A stretch of 64,000 bases of DNA, from contig NZ_JAGQDG010000002.1 in NCBI RefSeq assembly GCF_018069865.1, positions 186,001 through 250,000 of the forward strand. The letters run 5' to 3'. The translations under genes were made by a program, and so were the position numbers. Shown one piece after another: positions 1-9,984 of the stretch. Origin of the DNA: Ideonella paludis. Its GTDB lineage: Bacteria > Pseudomonadota > Gammaproteobacteria > Burkholderiales > Burkholderiaceae_C. Numbering within the stretch: position 1 is the stretch's first letter; each line of letters opens with the position of its first letter. A model generated the notes under the pieces. That model saw only the letters and a list, made by a program, of their open reading frames with translations. It was not told the DNA's origin and made no database searches.

Positions 1-843
1 CTCGGCCCAAGACTTCGACTTCATGGCAGCCAGCACCATGTCCGTCAGGGCTTTGCGCTGCTCAGGCGTGATGCCGGGCGCTGCATAGACACCGCGCCAG
101 TTGCCAATCTCGACATTGATGCCCTGCTCCTTGAGCGTTGGGATGTTGATGCCCTTGAGGCGAGCCGCCGAGGTCACCGCGATGCCCTTCATCTTGCCGC
201 TCTCGATGTACTGCGCAAACTCGCTGTAGCCGCTGCCGCCGACCGTGACGTTGCCACCCAAAATGGCCGCAGTCGCTTCGCCACCCCCACGGAAGGGCAC
301 GTAGTTGATCTTGGAGGCGTCCACGCCCGCTTCACGGGCGATCATGGCCGCAGCAATGTGCTCGGTAGAGCCGCGCGAACCGCCACCCCACTTCACGCTG
401 CCGGGGTCCTTCTTCATGGCATCGACCACGTCCTTCATGGTCTTGAAGGGCGAGTTGGCAGGCAGCACGAACACGTTGTACTCGCTAGTGATGCGAGCAA
501 TCGGGGTGGCTTGAGTCAGCGACACCGGCGGCTTGCCAGTGATGATGCCGCCCAGCATCACGGCGCCCATCACCATCAGCGCATTGGGGTCGCCCTTGCT
601 GGCGTTCACAAACTGCGCCAGGCCCAAGGCACCCGCAGCACCGCCCTTGTTCTCATAAGAGACCGCCGACGCGACGCCAGCGTCTTGCAAAGCCTTGCCC
701 AGGGCGCGGCCTGTGCTATCCCAGCCACCACCGGGGTTGGCAGGAATCATCATCTTCAGGTTGGCTGCGGCATTAGCGCTCAGTGGCAAGGCACCGGCAG
801 CGGCCATGGCGGCCAGAGACTTGAGGAAGGTATCGCGACGCAT
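1..843 (-). CDS. Bug/TctC-family tripartite tricarboxylate transporter substrate-binding protein (3' end outside window)
   Basis: Periplasmic solute-binding protein of the Bug (TctC) family, which captures carboxylates for TctAB-type transporters or for signalling. The reading frame is open from ATG at 843 to the left edge (281 codons), so about the last 40 residues are missing. The N-terminus MRRDTFLK, a hydrophobic Ala/Leu stretch and an ANA-A cleavage region form a signal peptide. The mature start has the family's P-NPGGGWD-T-R ligand-loop pattern, and GGAAG and WGGGSRGS loops follow. It is divergent from tctD-tctE, with 130 bases between. That arrangement matches TctC with its own two-component regulator, but no tctA or tctB is visible in the window. 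The substrate is unknown. Family sure, ligand not. Confidence 0.9.
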   Translation of the reverse strand, partial: MRRDTFLKSLAAMAAAGALPLSANAAANLKMMIPANPGGGWDSTGRALGKALQDAGVASAVSYENKGGAAGALGLAQFVNASKGDPNALMVMGAVMLGGIITGKPPVSLTQATPIARITSEYNVFVLPANSPFKTMKDVVDAMKKDPGSVKWGGGSRGSTEHIAAAMIAREAGVDASKINYVPFRGGGEATAAILGGNVTVGGSGYSEFAQYIESGKMKGIAVTSAARLKGINIPTLKEQGINVEIGNWRGVYAAPGITPEQRKALTDMVLAAMKSKSWAE

Positions 844-894
844 GCGTGAGGCTCCTTGAACAATAGGGAGAAGAACTGTGATGGTGACGACGCA

Positions 895-912
895 GGCTGT
901 CAAACGGCTGTC
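895..912. promoter_or_regulatory. Direct repeat in the tctC/tctD divergent promoter, candidate TctD site
   Basis: Two copies of GGCTGTC start at 895 and 906, exactly 11 bases apart, in the spacer between the divergent binding-protein gene and tctD. An inverted core, GACAG, follows at 941. Tandem half-sites about one helical turn apart are typical for OmpR-family regulators, and the neighbouring tctD encodes one. This is inference from spacing and position; no consensus for this regulator was available. Confidence 0.35.
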
Positions 913-973
913 GTGAAGGCTGGGGTTATCCCGGTTGAGTGACAGGCCCGCTTGAGCGGATAAGCTCCGGGCT

Positions 974-1669
974 ATGAAGGTACTGCTCATCGAAGATGAC
1001 ACGGCACTGCAAGCCACCTTGCAGCGCACGCTGGAGCGGCGTGGCATGCGCGTCACCGTGTGCTCAGACGGCTTGCGCGCGCTGGACCGTTGGCAAGCCA
1101 GCCTGCCCGATGTCGTGCTGCTCGACCTCAGCCTGCCCGGCCAAGACGGCCTGATGGTGTTGAGCCAAGCCCGCGCACAAGGCTTGAAGACCCCTGTGTT
1201 GATCGTCACCGCGCGCGGCACGATCGGCGACCGCATCGTGGGCCTCAACACCGGGGCGGATGACTACCTTCCCAAACCCTTTGACTTGGATGAATTAGAA
1301 GCCCGCATGCGTGCTTTGGCTCGCCGTGCGGCGGGTGCCATCGGGTCGAGCCCGGCCTCCCCCAGTAGCACCGCGCCCATGGCATTCATGGGTTTGAGCT
1401 GCGATGCAGAGAGTGGTGCGGCGTACCACCATGGTCAGCCGCTGGAGATGCCGCCGCGCGAATTGGCGCTGCTGCGGGCCCTGCTGCAGCGCCCGGGCCA
1501 TGCGGTGGCCAAGGAGCGTTTGTTCAGCGCTGTGTTTCCGGGCGAGCGGGATGTGCAGCCCGAAGCCATTGAGGTTGTCGCCTACAGGCTACGTAAGCGC
1601 CTTGCGGGGACCCAAGTGCAGTTGGTGACACTGCGCGGCCTGGGCTATCTGCTGCGAGCCAACGCATGA
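974..1669 (+). CDS. tctD: OmpR-family response regulator, TctD type
   Basis: DNA-binding response regulator of 231 aa. An N-terminal receiver domain (residues 1-115) has the acidic pair D8-D9, the phospho-acceptor D51 in VVLLDLSLPG and the KPF lysine after GADDYLP. A winged-helix DNA-binding domain follows (about 135-228), with the PPRELALLRAL opening typical of TctD and QseB relatives. The stop overlaps the tctE start by four bases (ATGA), so the two are translationally coupled. Being divergent from a TctC-like gene, it probably senses through TctE and controls uptake of a carboxylate. The subfamily assignment rests on the partner kinase and the context. Confidence 0.9.
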   Translation: MKVLLIEDDTALQATLQRTLERRGMRVTVCSDGLRALDRWQASLPDVVLLDLSLPGQDGLMVLSQARAQGLKTPVLIVTARGTIGDRIVGLNTGADDYLPKPFDLDELEARMRALARRAAGAIGSSPASPSSTAPMAFMGLSCDAESGAAYHHGQPLEMPPRELALLRALLQRPGHAVAKERLFSAVFPGERDVQPEAIEVVAYRLRKRLAGTQVQLVTLRGLGYLLRANA

Positions 1670-3087
1670 GCTTGGCCAAGCTTTGGCAGCGCCTGTCGCT
1701 GAGGGACCGCTTGATGGTGGGCATCTTATTGCCCGTGTTGGTGGTGATTGTGGTGAACACCGCCGCCCTTTACGAGCAAGCCCTGCGCGCGGCTGACACC
1801 GCTTATGACCGCACCTTGCTGGCCACCGCTAAGTCCATCGGTGACCAACTGGAGACGCGTGAGGTGAAGGGTGTCGTGACCTTGAACTCCGAACTGCTGT
1901 ACTCCGCGCTGGAGCCCTTTGAGGCCGACAACCGCAGTCGCTTGTATTACCGAGTCAATGGCTTTCAGGGTGAGATGGTGTCCGGCTTTGAAGACCTCAA
2001 GCCCTGGCGCGGCAGCCTGCCCCAAAAGGGCCCTTATGCAGCGCTGGTCGACTTTTATGACGATGAGTACCAAGGCAGCCGAGTCCGTGTCGCCGTCTTG
2101 CTGCAACCTGTGGTGTGGCAGGGTGGCCAAGGCATGGCCACGGTGCAGGTGGCCGAAACCCTGGAGCTGCGCCAGACCCTGGCCCGCAGCCTGCTGATGG
2201 GCACGCTCTGGCGCCAAGCCGCTTTGATCCTGCTGATTGCGGGCGTGGTGGTGTGGGTGGTGCACCGCGCCACCCTGCCCGTCCGAACCTTGAGCCAAAC
2301 ACTGCGCTCACGCGCGGAAGGCGATCTGACGCCTCTGGACAGCGCCCTCGCGCCCAAAGAGATCGAGCCGCTGGTGGCTGCCACCAATCAGCTGATGTCC
2401 AGGCTGCGCGACCTGCTAGAAACCCAAAAGCGATTTGTCCGAGACACCTCGCACCAATTGCGTACGCCGCTGGCGGTGCTCAAAGCCCAGGTGCAGTCGG
2501 CCCGACGCGGCGACCTCGACCCCATGCTGGCGCTGGCCGAGATCAATCAAACCGTGGACCGAGCCACGACACTGGCCAATCAAATGCTGGCGCTGGCCAA
2601 AGTGGAGCAGCTCAAGCAACAAGGCGATGCGCCGCTGCAAGATTGGGCCGACATCACACGCGATGTGGCCCTGGACCTGTCGGCCCTGATTGCCGAGAGC
2701 GAGCTCGACTTTGAACTGAACAACAGCCAAGCTGCGCCTATCCAAAGCCACGAATGGGCCTTGCGCGAGCTGACTCGCAACCTGCTGCACAACGCCATCA
2801 AGCACTGCCCGCCAGGCGGGCGCCTGAGCGTGACCTTGGTGGCCGACCAACGCCACGCAGCCCTGACCATTGCCGACAGCGGCCCCGGCTTGCCGCCAGA
2901 GCAGCGCGCGCGGCTGTTTCAGCCCTTTGCTGCCGGCAGCAGCCGCAGCGGCTCGGGGCTGGGCTTGGCCATCTGCCATGACATCGTGCTCTCGCTGGGC
3001 GGGCAGATTGAGTTGAACAACCGCGACGTGCAGGGCCGTATCCAAGGCTTGGACGCCGTGGTGCGTCTGCCCTTGGCCAAGACCTGA
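1666..3087 (+). CDS. tctE: Sensor histidine kinase, TctE type
   Basis: Inner-membrane sensor kinase of 473 aa, partner of the regulator it overlaps. A first membrane helix at about 17-35 and a second at about 183-199 bracket a periplasmic region of the 2CSK_N type found in TctE. A HAMP-like linker (200-253) leads to the H-box with H263 in DTSHQLRTPLA. The ATPase domain has an N-box (NLLHNAIKH), ADSGPGL and SGLGLAI. It is complete in all phosphotransfer motifs. The ligand, probably a carboxylate possibly presented by the divergently encoded binding protein, is inferred only. Confidence 0.9.
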   Translation: MSLAKLWQRLSLRDRLMVGILLPVLVVIVVNTAALYEQALRAADTAYDRTLLATAKSIGDQLETREVKGVVTLNSELLYSALEPFEADNRSRLYYRVNGFQGEMVSGFEDLKPWRGSLPQKGPYAALVDFYDDEYQGSRVRVAVLLQPVVWQGGQGMATVQVAETLELRQTLARSLLMGTLWRQAALILLIAGVVVWVVHRATLPVRTLSQTLRSRAEGDLTPLDSALAPKEIEPLVAATNQLMSRLRDLLETQKRFVRDTSHQLRTPLAVLKAQVQSARRGDLDPMLALAEINQTVDRATTLANQMLALAKVEQLKQQGDAPLQDWADITRDVALDLSALIAESELDFELNNSQAAPIQSHEWALRELTRNLLHNAIKHCPPGGRLSVTLVADQRHAALTIADSGPGLPPEQRARLFQPFAAGSSRSGSGLGLAICHDIVLSLGGQIELNNRDVQGRIQGLDAVVRLPLAKT

Positions 3088-3102
3088 GCGACAATCCCCG
3101 AC

Positions 3103-3525
3103 GTGGACGCTCCAAAACTTGTGACCCATCCGGTTCGGCTCGATAAATGGCTCTGGGCCGCCCGATTTTTCAAGACTCGCAGCCTGGCTGTCGAGGCCAT
3201 CGGCAAACATCGCGTGGATGTCAATGGCCAGCCGGCCAAGGCCTCTCGCGACTTGCGCGAAGGAGACTTGATCACCCTGCGTGAGCCCGGCCAGCCCGCC
3301 CGCGAAGTGCAAGTGATGGGTTTGAGCGAGTTGCGCGGACCAGCCCCCGTCGCCCGCCAGCTCTATCAAGAAACCGCCGAGAGCCTGGCCCGCCAGGCCC
3401 AGGCCACAGAGCAACGTCGCCAAGGCGTGGAGCCCGCCCAAGCCATTGAGCATGGCCGGCCCACCAAACGGGACCGACGCGACCTGGCCCAATGGCAACG
3501 CTGGAGCGCCTCGGCTGACTCTTGA
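3103..3525 (+). CDS. hslR: S4-domain RNA-binding heat-shock protein, Hsp15
   Basis: Small RNA-binding protein of 140 aa starting at GTG 3103. An S4 domain occupies about residues 10-70, with the opening RLDKWLWAARFFKTRSLA and the loop VNGQPAK. A basic, Ala-rich C-terminal tail follows, as in E. coli HslR. That protein binds the 50S subunit carrying a stalled peptidyl-tRNA after heat shock. The gene lies 15 bases after tctE and just ahead of grpE-dnaK-dnaJ, which supports a heat-shock role. No separate promoter was recognised before it. Family assignment is strong. Confidence 0.9.
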   Translation: MDAPKLVTHPVRLDKWLWAARFFKTRSLAVEAIGKHRVDVNGQPAKASRDLREGDLITLREPGQPAREVQVMGLSELRGPAPVARQLYQETAESLARQAQATEQRRQGVEPAQAIEHGRPTKRDRRDLAQWQRWSASADS

Positions 3526-3579
3526 GGCCCCCCGCTGCGGCACACCTGCCGCCGCGAACTACAAAATCTCCAATCCCCT

Positions 3580-3607
3580 CTTGAAATTGTGGGCAGTGGC
3601 CCCAATT
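3580..3607 (+). promoter_or_regulatory. Sigma-32-type heat-shock promoter of grpE
   Basis: CTTGAAA at 3580-3586, a 13-base spacer, then CCCCAATT at 3600-3607, against the sigma-32 consensus CTTGAAA-N11-16-CCCCATNT. A transcript would start near 3613, about 30 bases before the grpE ATG at 3643. The dnaK promoter has the same -35 and the same 13-base spacer, which supports both. Confidence 0.8.
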
Positions 3608-3642
3608 GCCTGGGATTCCTGTCAAACCCTTGCCCTGACACC

Positions 3643-4188
3643 ATGACTTCCAACGACCCCGCAGCCCAGCAGAACACCTCAGAGACCGCCGAGCACACCG
3701 CCGCACCTGAAGCCGCCGCGCCGCAGCAAGCCAGCCCCGAGCAACGTGTGGTGGAACTGGAAGCCCGCTTGGCCGAGATGTCCGACGCCTACCTGCGGGC
3801 CAAGGCAGAAGGCGAGAACATCCGCCGCCGCTCTGAGGAAGAAGTGAGCAAGGCTCGCAAGTACGCGGTGGAGTCCTTTGCCGAAGCCATGTTGCCCGTG
3901 CGTGACAGCCTCGAGGCCGCCATCGCCATGCCCGACGCCCCTGTCGACAAGGTGTTGGAAGGCGTGCATGCCACCCTGCGCCAATTGGCCCAGGCGCTGG
4001 AGCGCAACAAGGTCCAGGAGATCAACCCGCCCGTGGCCACTCGCTTTGACCCGCACCAGCACCAAGCCATCAGCATGGTCCCGGCCGAGCAAGACGCCAA
4101 CACCGTCGTGGCCGTGCTGCAAAAGGGTTACTTGATCGCCGACCGCGTGCTGCGCCCGGCCTTGGTCACCGTGGCCGCCCCCAAATAA
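3643..4188 (+). CDS. grpE: Nucleotide exchange factor GrpE
   Basis: GrpE, 181 aa, exchanges ADP for ATP on DnaK. An acidic, disordered N-terminus (about 1-45) is followed by a long coiled-coil helix (about 45-110) with [14 protein letters not shown] and then a C-terminal beta domain ending in [13 protein letters not shown]. The ATG at 3643 is chosen over an in-frame GTG at 3589 because the 3589 start would lie upstream of the sigma-32 promoter's -10 element. The gene sits 99 bases ahead of dnaK; each has its own heat-shock promoter. Family sure. Confidence 0.96.
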   Translation: MTSNDPAAQQNTSETAEHTAAPEAAAPQQASPEQRVVELEARLAEMSDAYLRAKAEGENIRRRSEEEVSKARKYAVESFAEAMLPVRDSLEAAIAMPDAPVDKVLEGVHATLRQLAQALERNKVQEINPPVATRFDPHQHQAISMVPAEQDANTVVAVLQKGYLIADRVLRPALVTVAAPK

Positions 4189-4222
4189 GGCCTGAATCCT
4201 GCGCTTTTTGGGGCCAAAACCC

Positions 4223-4250
4223 CTTGAAACCCTGCGGATTCACCCCACAT
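4223..4250 (+). promoter_or_regulatory. Sigma-32-type heat-shock promoter of dnaK
   Basis: CTTGAAA at 4223-4229, 13-base spacer, CCCCACAT at 4243-4250. The predicted start near 4257 gives a leader of about 30 bases to the ATG at 4288. Spacer length and -35 are identical to the grpE promoter. Confidence 0.85.
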
Positions 4251-4287
4251 TCGAATCAACACGAACTTCTCTCTCGGAGCACACATC

Positions 4288-6225
<1,938 letters not shown>

Positions 6226-6265
6226 TGCAGGCCTTCAAGAGGGTTGAGAGACCTTCTTGATTGAA

Positions 6266-6316
6266 CGCCGCGTTCGATGCGAAGCAGTCTTGACTGCTCC
6301 CCGCCTCAACGCGGCG
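6266..6316 (+). other. Nested inverted repeats between dnaK and dnaJ
   Basis: The 152-base dnaK-dnaJ spacer holds two nested stems. The outer is CGCCGCGTT (6266-6274) pairing with AACGCGGCG (6308-6316). The inner is AGCAGTC (6283-6289) with GACTGCT (6292-6298). As RNA this would be a bulged hairpin about 60 bases before the dnaJ ATG. There is no following T-tract, so it is not a normal terminator. It could tune the dnaK:dnaJ ratio by processing or attenuation. Function is not known. Confidence 0.45.
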
Positions 6317-6377
6317 ATTTCGCTTCCCCAAGCCCCGTTTTCCGGGTTTGGAGCAACTACTCAGCGAGTGAGCTTTC

Positions 6378-7511
6378 ATGCCAAAGCGCGACTATTACGA
6401 CGTACTCGGGGTGCCCAAAAACGCCTCGGAAGAAGAGATCAAAAAGTCTTATCGCAAGCTGGCGATGAAGTACCACCCTGACCGAAACCAGGGTGACGGT
6501 GCCAAGGCGGCCGAAGAGAAGTTCAAGGAGGCCAAAGAGGCCTACGAGATGCTCTCGGATGCCCAAAAGCGTGCCGCTTATGACCAACATGGCCATGCCG
6601 GGGTCGACCCCAACGCCGGGGGCTTCCGGGGTGGCGAGGGCATGGGCGGCTTTGCCGATGCCTTTGGGGACATCTTTGGCGATATCTTTGGTGGCGGCGG
6701 CAGGCGCGGCGGCGGTGGCCAGCAGGTCTATCGGGGCAACGACCTGAGCTATGCCATGGAGATCACGCTGGAAGAAGCGGCCAATGGCAAAGACACGCAG
6801 ATTCGCATCCCCAGTTGGGAGAACTGCGACACCTGCGGCGGCACAGGCGCCAAGCCCGGCACCAAGGCCAAGACCTGCACCACCTGCAATGGCTCAGGCA
6901 CCGTGCACATGCGCCAAGGCTTTTTCAGTGTGCAGCAGACCTGCCCGCACTGCCAAGGCACCGGCAAGATCATTCCCGAGCCCTGCACCAGTTGCAATGG
7001 CGCGGGCCGCATCAAAAAGCAGAAGACGCTGGAAGTCAAAATCCCGGCCGGTATCAACGAAGGCATGCGCATTCGCTCGGCGGGCAATGGCGAGCCGGGC
7101 ACGAATGGCGGGCCTGCTGGCGACCTCTATATTGAGATCCGCATCAAGCAGCACGATATCTTCGAGCGTGATGGTGACGATCTGCACTGCACCGTGCCCA
7201 TCTCGGTGGTCACCGCCTCGCTGGGTGGCACCATTGAAGTGCCGACGCTGGCCGGCAAGGTGGAGATCGAACTCCCCGAAGGCACCCAGCATGGCAAAAC
7301 CTTCCGCCTACGGGGCAAGGGTATCAAGGGCATCCGCTCGTCCTACCCCGGGGACCTGTATTGCCATGTGACGATCGAGATCCCCATCAAGCTCACCGAG
7401 CACCAGCGCAAGCTGCTCAAAGAGCTGGATGAATCACTCAAAAAGGGAGGCGACAAGCATTCCCCCACCGCCAAGAGCTGGACCGATCGGGTCAAGGACC
7501 TGTTCAAGTAA
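6378..7511 (+). CDS. dnaJ: Chaperone DnaJ (Hsp40)
   Basis: Type I J-domain co-chaperone of 377 aa. The J domain (1-70) has the HPD motif in KYHPDRNQ. A Gly-rich region (about 75-115) follows. The zinc-binding domain (about 145-220) contains four CxxCxGxG repeats: [24 protein letters not shown] and CTSCNGAG. The C-terminal substrate-binding domains are complete. It stimulates DnaK ATPase and delivers clients. It follows dnaK by 152 bases and is closed by a hairpin terminator. Confidence 0.98.
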   Translation: MPKRDYYDVLGVPKNASEEEIKKSYRKLAMKYHPDRNQGDGAKAAEEKFKEAKEAYEMLSDAQKRAAYDQHGHAGVDPNAGGFRGGEGMGGFADAFGDIFGDIFGGGGRRGGGGQQVYRGNDLSYAMEITLEEAANGKDTQIRIPSWENCDTCGGTGAKPGTKAKTCTTCNGSGTVHMRQGFFSVQQTCPHCQGTGKIIPEPCTSCNGAGRIKKQKTLEVKIPAGINEGMRIRSAGNGEPGTNGGPAGDLYIEIRIKQHDIFERDGDDLHCTVPISVVTASLGGTIEVPTLAGKVEIELPEGTQHGKTFRLRGKGIKGIRSSYPGDLYCHVTIEIPIKLTEHQRKLLKELDESLKKGGDKHSPTAKSWTDRVKDLFK

Positions 7512-7532
7512 TCTGGTCTGCCAAAACCCTTC

Positions 7533-7556
7533 AAACCCACCCTCAGCGGTGGGTTT
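7533..7556 (+). terminator. Rho-independent terminator after dnaJ
   Basis: AAACCCACC (7533-7541), loop CTCAGC, GGTGGGTTT (7548-7556): a 9-bp perfect stem 22 bases after the dnaJ stop. The T-rich tail is short (GTTTGTTG). It closes the hslR-grpE-dnaK-dnaJ block. Confidence 0.75.
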
Positions 7557-7724
7557 GTTGCGTCTTGGGCGAGTTTGCAGCGCGTAAGACCCTGCCTGAC
7601 TCAAGTCTTTTCAACACATGCCGAAAGCAACGATCATGCTCCTCTCGGGTGCCGTATGACCCGTCTGGAGTGCCCTGAGCCCTTAATCCTTGAGGGCGAG
7701 GCGCATGCCGGAGAACATATCGCA

Positions 7725-9365
7725 ATGGCTACGATCCAAACGCCCTATTCCCATCTGCAAGCTTTGATCATTGACGACATGGCCGTGCAGCAGACCACCT
7801 TGCGTGGGCAGTTGACCATGCTGGGTATCACCAAGGTGGAGCAAGCCTCAAATGCCGAAGATGCCTTGCGCCTGATCCGCGCCAAAGCCCCCAACTTGGT
7901 GTTGTGCGATTTCAACCTGAACAACAAGACAGATGGGCAGCAGATGTTCGAGCATATGCGGGACAAGGGCCTGCTGCCGGCAGACTGCCTGTTCTTCATG
8001 ATCACGGCGGAGAGCGGCTATGCATCTGTCGCGTCGGCCACCGAGCATCGCCCCGATGCCTATCTCCTCAAGCCCATCACCGCGAGCGACATCGAGGATC
8101 GTCTGAAGGCTGCCCTGGAGAAACGCCAGGCCCTCTTGGCCGTCAATCAGCGTTTGGCCAAGGACGATCTCGTCGGCGCGGTGAGCGAGTGCGACAAGCT
8201 GCTGGCCAAGAAAGACCGCTGGACCATGTCGGTCCTGCAGATCAAAGGACAGACCCTGCTGCAACTCGGCCGCCATGAAGACGCCAAAGCGGTCTATCGA
8301 ACTGCCTTAGACGAGCGTCCGAACTTGGTTTGGGCCCAGTTGGGCTTGGCCCGCGCCCACAAGGCTGGCGGTCAGTTTGATGAAGCTCGCCAACTGGCCT
8401 CGGACATCATTGCTTCCCCGGAAGGCGAGAAGAACGTCGCCGCCTACGACGTGATTGCCGAATCGCTGGAAGCCCAAGGCGACGCCGACGGCGCCCTGTG
8501 GGCCCTGAAAGATGCAGCGACGGTGGTGCCCTCCAGCCGGCGTCAGCGACTGGTGGGCGAAGCAGCCTACCGCAACGGGGACTTGGCAACGGCCAAGGAA
8601 TGCCTGCAAAAAGTGGCCAAAGCCACTCGCGGCTCGATGACGGCATCCTCACAGGACACGCTGTTGCTGGCCCAAACGCTGGTGGATACCGGCGATGCGG
8701 CGGGTGCAGTCGCCATCTTGGACGACGTGAACACCAAGCCCAAGCACGATCCTCAGTATGAAAGCGTCTCGCTGGCCATCAAGGTTCAGGCGCATGTGAA
8801 GTCGGGGCAGCCAGAAGCAGCCGCCAAGCTCTTGGTCAAGGCCCGCGAAACGCTGCGCAAGGCCAAAGCTGACTTTGGCACCGTGGCTTTGGCCAAAGCC
8901 GAGTTGATGAGCGGCAACGAAGCTGAAGGCCTGAAACTGATGGAGCGCGCCATCAGCGCAGACCATGAAAACACACGCGTCAAACAGATGATCGGCAATG
9001 CCCTTCGGGACACCGGCCATGACGACAAGATCCAGCAAGTGATTGAGGCCGCTGCGGCTGGCCTGCAAAAGCGCGTGACGGATGCCAAGAAGCTGTTCCG
9101 TGACAGCAAGATTGATGAAGCCCTTGAAGCCATTGAGGCCGCGCTGCGTGAATACCCGGAGAACACCGGTGTGCTCTTGCAAGCGGCGCAGATGAACTGC
9201 TTGTCGCTGCGCTTGAAGCGTGAGCTCAATGACACGGTGGTTGAGCGTGTGCGCCTCTACCTGACGCGATTAGAAAAGCTGCTGCCGGCCAACGACCGCG
9301 TCACCCAGATGCAGCGCTACTACCGCGAAACCCTCAGCACCCTGGCCGCACCGGCCACCGCCTGA
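7725..9365 (+). CDS. Response regulator with receiver domain and TPR array
   Basis: Predicted cytoplasmic protein of 546 aa. A receiver domain (about 10-130) has the acidic pair D17-D18, the phospho-acceptor D62 in LVLCDFNLN and a lysine in LLKPI. The rest is a helical array of tetratricopeptide-type repeats (about 150-480), for example the AKAVYRTALDERPN unit near 190, with no DNA-binding or enzymatic domain visible. Output is therefore probably by protein contact. The ATG at 7725 is preferred over an upstream TTG at 7575 because GGAGAA sits 9 bases before it. The stop is one base before a small histidine kinase gene. I recognise the architecture but no gene name. Confidence 0.85.
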   Translation: MATIQTPYSHLQALIIDDMAVQQTTLRGQLTMLGITKVEQASNAEDALRLIRAKAPNLVLCDFNLNNKTDGQQMFEHMRDKGLLPADCLFFMITAESGYASVASATEHRPDAYLLKPITASDIEDRLKAALEKRQALLAVNQRLAKDDLVGAVSECDKLLAKKDRWTMSVLQIKGQTLLQLGRHEDAKAVYRTALDERPNLVWAQLGLARAHKAGGQFDEARQLASDIIASPEGEKNVAAYDVIAESLEAQGDADGALWALKDAATVVPSSRRQRLVGEAAYRNGDLATAKECLQKVAKATRGSMTASSQDTLLLAQTLVDTGDAAGAVAILDDVNTKPKHDPQYESVSLAIKVQAHVKSGQPEAAAKLLVKARETLRKAKADFGTVALAKAELMSGNEAEGLKLMERAISADHENTRVKQMIGNALRDTGHDDKIQQVIEAAAAGLQKRVTDAKKLFRDSKIDEALEAIEAALREYPENTGVLLQAAQMNCLSLRLKRELNDTVVERVRLYLTRLEKLLPANDRVTQMQRYYRETLSTLAAPATA

Positions 9366-9366
9366 C

Positions 9367-9978
9367 ATGGGTCCCGCGCTGGCAGCGCTGATCGTCCATG
9401 ACCTGAAAAACGGCTTGGGCGCTCTGGAAGCGGAATTGCTGGCGCTGCAACACACCCATGGCGAAGCCGTGGGCGGCGCGACTTACAAGCACTGTGTGGA
9501 GTTACGGCAGCGCTTTGTCCAGTTTCTCGCCCTTTACGGCGTGGATGGCACCATGCGGGCTCATAGCGCCGACGAGTCACCCCAGGACCTGATCCGCCTC
9601 ATCTGCAAAGAGCAAGGCCCGCTGCTGGCACCCTTAACACTGCAGGCTGGCGAGGCCGACCAAGCCCCCCCTTACTGGTACTTCGACCGACGTCTGGTGC
9701 GCCTGGCATTAGAGGCCGCGCTGCACAACGCACAGCGCTATGCCCGCAGTGCCATCCGCCTCTCCGCCCACGGCCGTGACGGCATGCTGGTGTTCGTGAT
9801 CGACGACGACGGGCCCGGCCCACAGCCGCCCGACCGGGACGACCCGCAGTCCACCGGATTGGGCACCGCGCTGTGCCAAGCTGTGGCCACGGCCCACGAC
9901 CTCAAGGGGCGACGCGGCTTCGCCACCTTGGCGCGCAGGCCCGAAGGCGGAGCACGGTTTGAGCTGGGTTTGGCTTGA
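9367..9978 (+). CDS. Minimal soluble histidine kinase
   Basis: Protein of 203 aa that is essentially only a kinase core. An H-box-like HDLKNGL puts H11 near the N-terminus. An N-box (EAALHNAQ, N121), DDGPGP (147-152) and GLGTAL (164-169) mark the ATPase domain. There is no membrane helix, PAS or other sensor domain. It starts one base after the stop of the receiver-TPR gene, so the two are cotranscribed and probably a cognate pair. With so little upstream of H11, sensing must come from a partner, perhaps the TPR array. Name and signal unknown. Confidence 0.8.
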   Translation: MGPALAALIVHDLKNGLGALEAELLALQHTHGEAVGGATYKHCVELRQRFVQFLALYGVDGTMRAHSADESPQDLIRLICKEQGPLLAPLTLQAGEADQAPPYWYFDRRLVRLALEAALHNAQRYARSAIRLSAHGRDGMLVFVIDDDGPGPQPPDRDDPQSTGLGTALCQAVATAHDLKGRRGFATLARRPEGGARFELGLA

Positions 9979-9984
9979 GTTCAT

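Noticed and set aside
7575-7724. Fifty-residue N-terminal extension of the receiver-TPR protein
   Set aside because: It needs a TTG start without a ribosome binding site and adds no family-like sequence; GGAGAA supports ATG 7725.
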